Shown here: positions 18,370 to 26,014 of the stretch, one piece after another | Position numbering within the stretch: the first letter of the stretch is position 1 | Layout of the letters: each line of letters opens with the position of its first letter | From: Bin87 sp965220055 | GTDB taxonomy: Bacteria; Chloroflexota; Dehalococcoidia; Lucifugimonadales; UBA3495 | NCBI GenBank assembly: GCA_965220055.1 | Contig: CBDCPE010000004.1 | Span: forward strand, 2,356,001-2,420,000 | Length of the DNA stretch: 64,000 bases | Reading direction: 5' to 3' | Notes under the pieces: model-generated | Database searches by the model: none | The model's input: the letters and a program-made list of their open reading frames with translations, nothing else | What the model was told of the DNA's origin: nothing | Position numbers and translations under genes: made by a program

Positions 18370-19221
18370 ATGGAACCCATCAAACAACCCGACGAACAGC
18401 AGCGCGAGGACCCCGGCCTGCGAGCGGACATCGCGCTTTACGACGCTCTCATCGCCAGCAATCTGCCGGGAAAGGTATACTTTGACCTGCATGTCCGCCA
18501 GCAGGTCGATATATTCGCCTGGATACCGGGACAGGGCCGTTTCGCCTTCGAGGCGAAGGGCAGCCTGCACTGGATAGAGGACGGCCGGTGGCAATATCTC
18601 GACAGCAGGAACAAGGCCAGCGAAGCCCGACCCACGCCAGCCGACCAGGCCAGAAGCGGAGCGCTGGCGGCCAGTGACGCCCTTGAGGACCGCCTCAACG
18701 GACACAAGCCGTGGATCCACGCGGTGCTGGTGCTGACCAACGTGGCCGAACCCGATCCCAACATCTCCCGCCTGGCCTGGGACCGCCACGTTCACGTGAT
18801 CTGGGGCCTGGAGGACATCGACGCACAGCTGACGGACATCATCAACAGGGCTCGGGACTATCACCCTCCCACTGAGCTGGACATTGAGGCGGAAGCCGCC
18901 GGCTTCGAATACCGCAACCCGCCTCCGAACTGGGAGCCCAGGGTGCCGCCAGGGCGAGTCGGCGAGATAGCGACCCGCAGGCCGCCCCAAGCGCCGCCCC
19001 AGGAGCCGGTTGCCGCTGCTCCCTGCTCAATCGTGATCAACAACTATGGGAAGATCATCATTCAGCAGCCGTCGGCTCTCGGCGACCAAGGGCTCCTGCT
19101 GCGAAACGCGGGGTTCGACACGCTGCCGGAGGCGACGTACGGGGCAACAGCGACGCCTGACCCTTCCCGCGCCGCCGCCGGCCACGACGATCCCTTCGAC
19201 GACGAAATGCCAAATTGGTGA
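18370..19221 (+). CDS. NERD-like (nuclease-related domain) protein
   Basis: The 283-residue product has a restriction-endonuclease-like core near residues 37-80. VYFDLHVRQQVDIFAWIP supplies Asp47, and RFAFEAKGSLHWI supplies Glu61 and Lys63, the D-(x)n-ExK pattern of PD-(D/E)xK nucleases of NERD type. The region around 90-160 (ASDALEDRL, IHAVLVLTN) fits the rest of that fold. The C-terminal 120 residues are Pro-rich and unassigned. I start at the ATG at 18370, which has AGGAGA upstream. The stop is 33 bases before a UvrD helicase gene. NERD domains are often linked to UvrD helicases, here as separate genes. Confidence 0.72.
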   Translation: MEPIKQPDEQQREDPGLRADIALYDALIASNLPGKVYFDLHVRQQVDIFAWIPGQGRFAFEAKGSLHWIEDGRWQYLDSRNKASEARPTPADQARSGALAASDALEDRLNGHKPWIHAVLVLTNVAEPDPNISRLAWDRHVHVIWGLEDIDAQLTDIINRARDYHPPTELDIEAEAAGFEYRNPPPNWEPRVPPGRVGEIATRRPPQAPPQEPVAAAPCSIVINNYGKIIIQQPSALGDQGLLLRNAGFDTLPEATYGATATPDPSRAAAGHDDPFDDEMPNW

Positions 19222-19254
19222 TCACCCACCGCCACCGCACCGAGGTCATCCGTC

Positions 19255-21072
19255 ATGGCTATTGCTCCCTTTATACTCCTGCGGCATCCGCCCCTGGACC
19301 GCCAGCAACTCTCCGTCGTTGCCCATGGGTCCGGTCCGATGCTCATATTGGCCGGTCCCGGTTCGGGCAAGACCACCTCCATCTGCATGAGGGCCGCCAA
19401 CCTGCTGGCGACAGGCCAGGTCGAGCCGCAGAACCTCCTGCTCTGCACCTTCACCCGAAGCGCAGCCCTGGAGATGCGCGGTCGACTCATGGTCGCCGCC
19501 CGCGCCGCCGGCTACGCCCGGGACGTGTCGCGGGTTCGGGTCGCCACCATTCACGGCTTGTGCCGGTGGCTCCTTTCGGCCACAGAGGCGATGACTGGGG
19601 CTCGTCAACCTCGTCAAATACTCGGCGCCCGGGATCAGCTGGAGCTTCTGCTGGTCCACCATCACCGGATCTTCGGTCCCGACCTGGAGGTATTGGATCA
19701 ATACGGATGGGGCCAGCCGCAGTACGTCGCGGGGCAAGCCCGCAGGTTCTTCGACCGCATCGCCGACGAATGCATCGACGACCAGGCTCTCGTCAGTTCC
19801 GGAACCCCTTTCCTGGAGGCTCTGGGTCGAAGCCACCGGCGCTATCAACAGTTGCTCGCGGAGCTGGACGCCGTCGACTTCGGCGGCCTGCAGAGGGAGG
19901 CGCTGCTGCTGCTGCTGCGCAACCGTACGTTGGCCGGCCGTCTGGGTTTCGTTTTTCGCCACATCCTGGTGGATGAGTATCAGGACACCAACTTTGCCCA
20001 GCAGGAGATCCTCTTTCGGCTGGCCGAGGCGAACCGCAACATCTGCGTAGTTGGTGATGAGGACCAGTTGCTGTACCGCTTCCGAGGCGCCAACCCCGAC
20101 GGGTTCGGCGCCTTCCGCCGGCGCTTTCCCGATGCTGCAACCCACCGCCTCACCGCCAACTATCGGAGCCATCGCCGGATCGTTGATTTCTGCAATCTAT
20201 GGATCGGTTCCTTCGACTGGAGCAATCCCGCCCCGGGCGGCGCGCCGTTCCGCCATCCCAAACTCATCGTGCCCCGGGCTGTTCACGCCAACGACAACCA
20301 CCCGGGCGTCATTTCCGTTCTGGACCACGACCAGGACGACGAGGGTCGCCAGATGGCTGAATTGCTGCATCTCGTGAAAGGCCAGGGTTTCATCGGCGAC
20401 TTTGACGAGGCGGCCGTCCTGCTGCCCAGCGTCAAGGAACGGTACAGCCGTCGCTTGGTGGAAGCCCTGCGAGGCTCCGGAATACCGGTTCATCTGGTGG
20501 ACGGCGAGGATCATTCCGATAATGCCGGCCGCGATCGGGCGGCCGATCTGCGCCGAGTTGGTCACCTGCTGCTCACCACCATACACCGGGCCAAGGGTAG
20601 GGAATGGCCGGTGGTGTTTGTAGGAGGTCTCCACGTCGCCGATCTGCGCACCGACGAATTGGAGGTCGAGCTGGGCCCGTACTTGACCCGGTCGCAGACT
20701 GAGCCGTCGGACCGTACCGGCGTGTATGACCTGGTCCGCCAGTATTTCGTTGCCTTCTCCCGCGCCCAGAGGCTATTGGTCATCACCGCCCAGCGGGGAC
20801 CTCACCCCATATTCACCTCCATCTGGGATACCGTTCCCTCATGGACCTTGGTGGATCTCCGGCTGCTGTCCGGTACCGGCAAATTTTCGGACCCAAATTG
20901 TCTGCCTCCGGCCGTTGCTGACGGGTGGTTACAAATGGTCGTGCCCAGAAACGCAACGCTCATCCTGCAGCCATCCTCCGAAAGCCCTCCCCCGAATGGC
21001 GTTCACACCAAACCGCCGGCGCTGCACGGCGCGCGGCGAATGCTGATGAAAGTGCCAATCGAGATAAGATAG
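19255..21072 (+). CDS. UvrD/PcrA-type superfamily 1 DNA helicase
   Basis: The 605-residue ATP-dependent helicase has all SF1A motifs. These are Walker A AGPGSGKT (33-40), TFTRSAALEMRGR, ATIHGLCRWLL, Walker B ILVDEYQDTN (237-246), motif III VVGDEDQLLYRFRGAN (266-280), motif IV LTANYRSHRRIV, motif V LTTIHRAKGREW (440-451) and motif VI RQYFVAFSRAQRLLVI (495-510). It is shorter than chromosomal UvrD/PcrA (about 720), with reduced 1B/2B regions. It follows the NERD gene by 33 bases and is probably co-transcribed with it, suggesting a nuclease-helicase pair acting on foreign or damaged DNA. Confidence 0.88.
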   Translation: MAIAPFILLRHPPLDRQQLSVVAHGSGPMLILAGPGSGKTTSICMRAANLLATGQVEPQNLLLCTFTRSAALEMRGRLMVAARAAGYARDVSRVRVATIHGLCRWLLSATEAMTGARQPRQILGARDQLELLLVHHHRIFGPDLEVLDQYGWGQPQYVAGQARRFFDRIADECIDDQALVSSGTPFLEALGRSHRRYQQLLAELDAVDFGGLQREALLLLLRNRTLAGRLGFVFRHILVDEYQDTNFAQQEILFRLAEANRNICVVGDEDQLLYRFRGANPDGFGAFRRRFPDAATHRLTANYRSHRRIVDFCNLWIGSFDWSNPAPGGAPFRHPKLIVPRAVHANDNHPGVISVLDHDQDDEGRQMAELLHLVKGQGFIGDFDEAAVLLPSVKERYSRRLVEALRGSGIPVHLVDGEDHSDNAGRDRAADLRRVGHLLLTTIHRAKGREWPVVFVGGLHVADLRTDELEVELGPYLTRSQTEPSDRTGVYDLVRQYFVAFSRAQRLLVITAQRGPHPIFTSIWDTVPSWTLVDLRLLSGTGKFSDPNCLPPAVADGWLQMVVPRNATLILQPSSESPPPNGVHTKPPALHGARRMLMKVPIEIR

Positions 21073-21087
21073 CCTCTCAGATACTCC

Positions 21088-21471
21088 GTGACCATCAACG
21101 TCCCTGCGAAGGGAAACCATTTGCACCCTGACATGTCAGCTCTGTTCGAAGCCATCCCCGGTACTCGGCTACCCCGCATCCCGTTGGGAATGTTCGTCTT
21201 CTGCGTGGCTGAAACGCCTGCCGTCTTGGTATCCGACCCCGTGGGGGATATGTGGCATCGGGCAACCGCCGTCAGCAACCGCGTCATGCAGAAGCTGGAT
21301 ATCGCCGCTGACGTGATCCCCGCGGCCAAGTTCCCCGATATAACGCTCGATGAGAACACCCTGATGGCACCCCAGGGAGAGGAAGGTGCAGGTACTCTGT
21401 GGCCAGGGCGGCGAGGTCCAGCGGCTGGCCAACCTACCCGACGGACCTGGGGGCTAATCTCCAGCTCGTAA
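21088..21471 (+). CDS. Hypothetical protein, perhaps frameshifted
   Basis: A GTG at 21088 opens a frame of 127 codons, 15 bases after the helicase stop. The first 95 residues look protein-like (IPLGMFVFCVAETPAVLVSD, MQKLDIAADVIPAAKFPDIT). After about 21375 the text becomes a low-information Gly/Pro/Arg run. A neighbouring frame instead reads VQVLCGQGGEVQRLANLPDG before a stop, so a one-base error or mutation near 21380 is possible. I recognise no family. An opposite-strand frame covers the same DNA and cannot be wholly excluded. Confidence 0.4.
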   Translation: MTINVPAKGNHLHPDMSALFEAIPGTRLPRIPLGMFVFCVAETPAVLVSDPVGDMWHRATAVSNRVMQKLDIAADVIPAAKFPDITLDENTLMAPQGEEGAGTLWPGRRGPAAGQPTRRTWGLISSS

Positions 21472-21797
21472 GGCGGTTCATCCAGCGGGAGGTCGAGGTC
21501 CTGTGCCGGCCGGAATCCCGGGAGGAACAGATCTGCGGGATCGGTTGCGGAGGATTGCTCCCAGGGATCTCCCCAGAAGGCATCGGGTCGGGTCGGCGCC
21601 TCAGCTATCGAGCGGGCGGAGACCGTGAACATCTAAATCAACATCGTCAACGGTAGCTGCGAGGAACCATACCTGGCCACCGCGTGGGACAGGCGAAACA
21701 ATCTTACTCGGGACACCTACCCCGATGAGCGCCTCGCGCCTTGCAGGCACGTCGAAACGGATGCACATTCGCACCATCTGCGCAAAAATAATCGGCA
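21472..21797. other. Intergenic stretch without a recognisable gene
   Basis: Between the hypothetical gene and the IS66 remnant only short, unconvincing frames occur. The base composition drops in GC towards 21800. I see no RNA gene or clear repeat. Confidence 0.4.
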
Positions 21798-21993
21798 GTA
21801 ACTGTTTAGACTTGAGGGAAATGGAGCGGTTATCGGAAGGAGCTGAGGGGGTTGTGGCCTCGTGCGCACCAGGTGCCGAAGATTGAGGCTAGGGTCATCT
21901 TGGTGTCGGTGCCCTGGGGTGAGCGGGTGCCACCGCTGATTTTGCGGCTGATGACCACGTGGCGGAGGCTACGTTTGGCGGCGTTGTTGTCCG
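21798..21993 (-). pseudogene. IS66 transposase C-terminal remnant
   Basis: On the minus strand the piece reads DNNAAKRSLRHVVISRKISG followed by KMTLASIFGTW, the C-terminal catalytic-Glu end of an IS66 TnpC. It is close to but distinct from the complete copy at 24430. Its outer end retains an inverted-repeat-like sequence (GTAACTGTTTAGA at 21798-21810). The homology stops at about 21993. Confidence 0.85.
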
Positions 21994-22264
21994 TGCGCTT
22001 GACCTGGCATGGTACAATGCCTATACAAGCCTATGGCTTCCATTGACTACCAATGTAGTTTTTCCGACGATACCAGAATCGTCTCATCATCCGTCCAAAA
22101 AAGGACGGTTTGCCGGGCAGAGCCGCTGCCCCCCGTGTGATGAACGGGCCCCCGCGAAGCATTCGTCTGCTTCATCATTTCCCAACGTGGTCACCGCAGA
22201 CCGCCTGGAGCCCTTTGTTGCGCGGGTAGGCGATGGGGTCAATCTACGGGACGGTAGAAAGACG

Positions 22265-22471
22265 ATGGTATCGGTGACAGAACGCCTATTGAGGCGTGAC
22301 GAAGTGGAAAGGATCACTGGGCTCTCGCGATCAACGCTCTACACGATGATGAGACACGATAAATTCCCGGCTGCCGTTCGAATCAATGAGCGTGCGGTGG
22401 GATGGTTTGAGTCGGAAGTGATGGAATGGGTCGCCTCAAGACCCAGGGCAACCAGATTCAACCGAGTGTGA
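22265..22471 (+). CDS. AlpA-family DNA-binding regulator / excisionase-like
   Basis: The 68-residue protein begins MVSVTERLLRRDEVERITGL and contains the compact MerR-like winged helix-turn-helix of AlpA proteins. SRSTLYTMMRHDKFPAAVRI and a wing ending in GWFESEVMEWVASR are visible. AlpA proteins regulate or assist excision of integrated elements with P4-type integrases. Here it lies about 0.8 kb from such an integrase gene on the other strand. The frame is open further upstream, but only from 22265 does it match the family. Confidence 0.88.
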   Translation: MVSVTERLLRRDEVERITGLSRSTLYTMMRHDKFPAAVRINERAVGWFESEVMEWVASRPRATRFNRV

Positions 22472-23055
22472 GTCGTTGACGGCTCGTGACCGTCGCACAC
22501 AGATTGTAAGTAATTCGGGTAATCGGCGCATCGGTTACGGGTACCTACGTTTCAGATAGCCACGTCGAATACGTCCGGAGTCGCGCCTGTACGGCCTGTC
22601 CCACCCCACCGTGCACAAAGGAATTCGCGCCTCCGCGAACGTATGGCAAGATCGTCAGGAGCCGACGTGAATAGCGGCAATCGTATGAGGTCACGGCACA
22701 TTGCCAGACACCTGGTGCTGGCTGGCGTCCAAAAAGTGCCTGCCTACGGCCCGGACCGGGGATGACGGTCATTCTGGTGAAATCGTACTGGGTGAAAGAC
22801 CCGGCACATGGGCACGGCGCGCCCCGTTCAATGCCCTAAAGGCAAAACGATCGTCGTTCCGACGCGCTGGCGAGGTGTATGTTTCAGCGGTACAGTGCAA
22901 CCTGGTTGCCTTACTTGTCGGACTTCCTTCGCCCGGCTGCTGCTGACGGCGTCGAGCCTGAGACACGGGTTCGCCGTCAATGGTGGTAGCAATCTTGCTT
23001 GCCGCCAAAACGTGGCCAGCTAATCGCCGCGGAACGCGGAGAGGCTACTTGGATA
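22472..23055. other. Intergenic stretch between alpA and the integrase remnant
   Basis: About 580 bases with only short frames and no recognisable protein family, RNA or repeat. It may hold regulatory or attachment sequences of the former element, but I see no direct evidence. Confidence 0.4.
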
Positions 23056-24250
23056 TCATCCTTCCGTTTCAGTGCCCATCACGAACGACGCCCACTGTTC
23101 CATCACCGGCGTGCGGAGCCCGAGAAGATCCGATCGCGCGTACGCGGCTTCGGTATCATTTCCCACACCGTGGGCCAATGCGGTTTCTTGAACATCCCAT
23201 GAGATCTCGTCGCATTCCCGGCACCAATCTTTGAAGTTGCTGCGGAAACCATGGGGAACTGCGGCAATATTCAAACGTTTGAGGAGATTGACCAGCGTCA
23301 TGTCAGAAAGGGATTTTCCCGATTTTGATGGGAAAATCAGGTCGCATTCGCTCTGCCGCCATTCCTCTGCAGCTTGTAGCACCTCCATGGCCCTCGAAGA
23401 CAACGGCACCCTGTGTTTCACTCTTCTTTTCATGCGCTCGGCGGGCACGGTCCATACGCGAGATTCCAAGTCTATTTCTGACCACGTCGCGCGCCGCGCT
23501 TCGCCACTACGCGCTGCGGTCAGGACCAGGAACCGAAAGCATAACCGAGTCGGGGATCCAGCGGAGGAGCACGAGACCTTCTCGATCGCTTTCGGTACGT
23601 CCCGCAAATTAAGCGCTGGCTGGTGCTGCTTTGCTCCCGAATTTTTAGGCAGCACTCGAGTTATGTTTTTATTGGCCGGGTTATCGCCCTTGTATCCCTG
23701 CACTATCACCCAGTCAAACACGGCCGCGATGCGTTGCCGGACCCGTTTCGCCGTCTCGTGCAGTCGTCCATATGGGCTCCAAGACAGCGATGACGTCTCT
23801 CGGTTCGATGTCAGAAACCGGCATGTCACCTATGTATGGGTAAGCGTAGGTCCCGAGGCTCTGAGACCATTGATAGGCGTGCTTATCATTGGTCCATTCG
23901 GGCCGTAGCATCTCAATGACTGTCTCCGCGGCCTCCTCGAAAGTGGGCGTGGGGGGACGGTGACGTTCCCGCTTGGCCGCTCGCTTTTCGCCCAGCGGAT
24001 CCCGGCCTTGGCCGATGGACCGACGGTTTTCCAACGCGGCCTGCCGGGCCTCCGCGAGAGTAACGGTGGGAAACCCCCCGAGCCCCAAATTGCGCCTGGT
24101 GCCGTCGATGGTCACCCGCTGAAACCACCGTCGCGCCCCGGATTTGTCGATGCGGAGATACAGCCCGGCGCCGTCGTGGTAATCACCGGGGTCTTTGACG
24201 TTATGCGCGAACGTCGCGGTAAGGGCGAAGCGCCTCTTGGAAATGGTCAT
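23056..24250 (-). pseudogene. P4-type tyrosine integrase, frameshifted
   Basis: The 5' part (from ATG 24250, MTISKRRFALTATFAHNVKD) has the DUF4102 arm-binding domain with GAGLYLRIDKSGARRWFQRV and LGLGGFPTVTLAEARQAA. The 3' part has the catalytic domain: LVLTAARSGEARRATWSEID with the first Arg, HGFRSNFKDWCRE with His-x-x-Arg, and ALAHGVGNDTEAAYARSD with the last His and Tyr. The two parts are in different frames and join near 23757-23775, where VLEPIW should run into HETAKRVRQR. Unless this is a sequencing error the enzyme is dead. Such integrases typically insert at tRNA 3' ends, and a tRNA-Ala gene lies 1.6 kb away. Confidence 0.85.
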
Positions 24251-24340
24251 GTGGGGCACCGTCCTGTGTACCAATCGTGTACCATGGAACTGCCCGATGT
24301 TACTGGATTTTGTCGGCCTTTACAAGACAGTAAAAAGGCG

Positions 24341-25772
24341 GTAACTGTTCAGAGTTGGTGAGGCGAATTGGCGGAACTTGGTGTGCGGGTGGCTGGCGCT
24401 GAGGGTGGTGGTTATGTCATATAACTGGGATGGATACCGAAATCGATCTCAGGACTGCCGACCGGGATGTTCTGATTGGCATCATCGTCCGACAGCAGGC
24501 CATCATTGAGCGGCTGGAGAAATGCATTGCCCAGTTGGAAGGGCAAGCCAAACCCCAAGGCTCCCGCCGGATGCCCGGTCTGAAACCCAAAGCAGACCGG
24601 AAGCCAGCCCAGTCCAAGGAACCTCGCAAACCCCGACCTCACGGCTTTGCCCGAGCCCGTATGACGCCCACCCACCGAGTGGAGCATGTGGTGGAGCAGT
24701 GTCCCGACTGCGGGACCCAGTTGTCTGGGGGTTGGGCCCAGCGCACTCGGGAGGTGATCGACCTGCCGCAGGTTCCGGCGCAGGTAACCGAGCACGTTTA
24801 CCTGACCCGCACTTGTCCCCGCTGCCGACGCTGCTGTGTTCCCAAAGCGCAACTGGACGGCGTGGTGATGGGCAAGCAGCGCCTGGGGATCAACGTCATC
24901 AGCCTGATTGCGGTCCTGCGGGAGGAAGCCAGGCTGCCGTTGCGCACCATCCAGTGGCACCTGGATACCGTGCATGGGCTACAACTCAGCCTGGGGGCCA
25001 TCGTGGCGGCCACACAGCAAGTGGCTGGCAAGGCCCAACGGGTGGTGGCGGACATCCTGGAACAGGTCCGAGGCAGTCCGGTGGTCCACGCCGATGAGAC
25101 GGGTTGGCGACAGGATGGACACAACGGCTACGTGTGGACTTTCAGCACCCCCAACCTGCGGTACTTCCTGCGACGGAACCGGGGCAAGGCGGTAGTGGAC
25201 GAGGTTTTGGGCGACGATTTCGCCGGTGTGCTGGTCAGCGACTTTTACGCCGCCTACCACCACTATGCGGGTCCCAAACAACGCTGCTGGGCCCACCTGC
25301 TGCGGGACATCCACGACCTGCGATCACTCTACCCAGATGATGGATCGCTGTCCCAGTGGGCTGACGCCGTCCACCAACTCTACCGTCAGGCCACGGCCTT
25401 TACCCACCCCGCAGAGCAACAACGCCGCACCGCCAAAATGGCCCTGGAAAGACGATTGCTGGTCCTCTGCCGTCCCTTTCTGGATGACCCGTCGGCGGTC
25501 CAGGCCAGGCTGTGCCGACGCATGGAGAACCACATCAAAGAACTCTTCGTCTTCGTGGCCGAACCGGAGGTGCCGCCGGACAACAACGCCGCCGAGCGCA
25601 GCCTCCGCCATCTGGTGGTCAGCCGCAAGGTCAGTGGGGGCACCCGCTCGGACCGGGGTACTGCCACCAAGATGACGCTGGCGTCAATCTTCGGCACCTG
25701 GCGGGCACAAGGTCTCAACACCCTCAACGCCTGCCGTCAACTACTCGCTTCCCCTCAAGTCTGAACAGTTAC
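24341..25772 (+). mobile_element. IS66-family element (TnpC only)
   Basis: Terminal inverted repeats GTAACTGTTCAGA (24341-24353) and its complement (25760-25772) are perfect. Flanking 8-base copies AAAAGGCG (24333-24340) and AAAAGGCC (25773-25780) match at 7 of 8, fitting the 8-bp duplication of IS66. Only tnpC is present, without tnpA/tnpB, like the ISBst12-type subgroup. It landed at the end of the tRNA-Ala terminator. Confidence 0.92.
24430..25764 (+). CDS. tnpC: IS66-family transposase TnpC
   Basis: The 444-residue DDE transposase has an N-terminal coiled coil (IVRQQAIIERLEKCIAQLEG), a basic linker, and a zinc-binding region with CPDC (91-94) and CPRC (129-132). The catalytic core has HADETGWR (Asp222), VLVSDFYAAYHHY (Asp271) and the C-terminal PPDNNAAERSLRHLVVSRKV with the Glu. 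The frame is complete and spans the element almost entirely. Confidence 0.95.
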   Translation: MDTEIDLRTADRDVLIGIIVRQQAIIERLEKCIAQLEGQAKPQGSRRMPGLKPKADRKPAQSKEPRKPRPHGFARARMTPTHRVEHVVEQCPDCGTQLSGGWAQRTREVIDLPQVPAQVTEHVYLTRTCPRCRRCCVPKAQLDGVVMGKQRLGINVISLIAVLREEARLPLRTIQWHLDTVHGLQLSLGAIVAATQQVAGKAQRVVADILEQVRGSPVVHADETGWRQDGHNGYVWTFSTPNLRYFLRRNRGKAVVDEVLGDDFAGVLVSDFYAAYHHYAGPKQRCWAHLLRDIHDLRSLYPDDGSLSQWADAVHQLYRQATAFTHPAEQQRRTAKMALERRLLVLCRPFLDDPSAVQARLCRRMENHIKELFVFVAEPEVPPDNNAAERSLRHLVVSRKVSGGTRSDRGTATKMTLASIFGTWRAQGLNTLNACRQLLASPQV

Positions 25773-25803
25773 AAAAGGCCCTGTCCTACTTGCAGACAGG
25801 GCC
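25773..25803 (-). terminator. Rho-independent terminator of tRNA-Ala
   Basis: Read on the minus strand, GGCCCTGTC pairs with GACAGGGCC around a 9-base loop and is followed by TTTT. It lies about 37 bases past the tRNA 3' end. The T-run coincides with the IS66 target duplication, so the insertion left the terminator stem intact. Confidence 0.8.
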
Positions 25804-25839
25804 AATCGGCGTGATGTCAAGTTCCGGAAGGCGGGGGAG

Positions 25840-25915
25840 TGGTGGAGCTGGCGGGAATCGAACCCGCTACCTCTTCAATGCCATTGAAGCGCTCTCCCAA
25901 ATGAGCTACAGCCCC
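25840..25915 (-). tRNA. tRNA-Ala (anticodon GGC)
   Basis: On the minus strand the gene starts GGGGCTG and ends CAGCTCC-ACCA, with the CCA encoded. The acceptor stem contains the G3:U70 pair that identifies alanine tRNAs. The anticodon stem CTTCA/TGAAG encloses ATGGCAT, giving anticodon GGC. The T arm reads CGGGTTCGATTCCCG. It sits at the boundary between the mobile-element region on the left and mostly core genes on the right, and is a plausible integration target of the nearby integrase. Confidence 0.95.
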
Positions 25916-26014
25916 GTTCGAAGGAACAGCCAACGACCGTTGGTCTTCCACTATTTTAGCAAATAAGCACCGCCGATCGCAACCGGAGTTCCCGATGCGA
26001 AGCCGCGTTGAACG

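Noticed and set aside
21003..21632. A 209-codon minus-strand frame over the hypothetical gene
   Set aside because: Part of it looks mildly protein-like, but it overlaps the helicase 3' end and has no family match. I kept the plus-strand frame at low confidence instead.
25840..25862. Possible second copy of the tRNA-Ala 3' end as an attL site in the left region
   Set aside because: I did not find a copy by reading; without a search I cannot claim an attachment-site pair.
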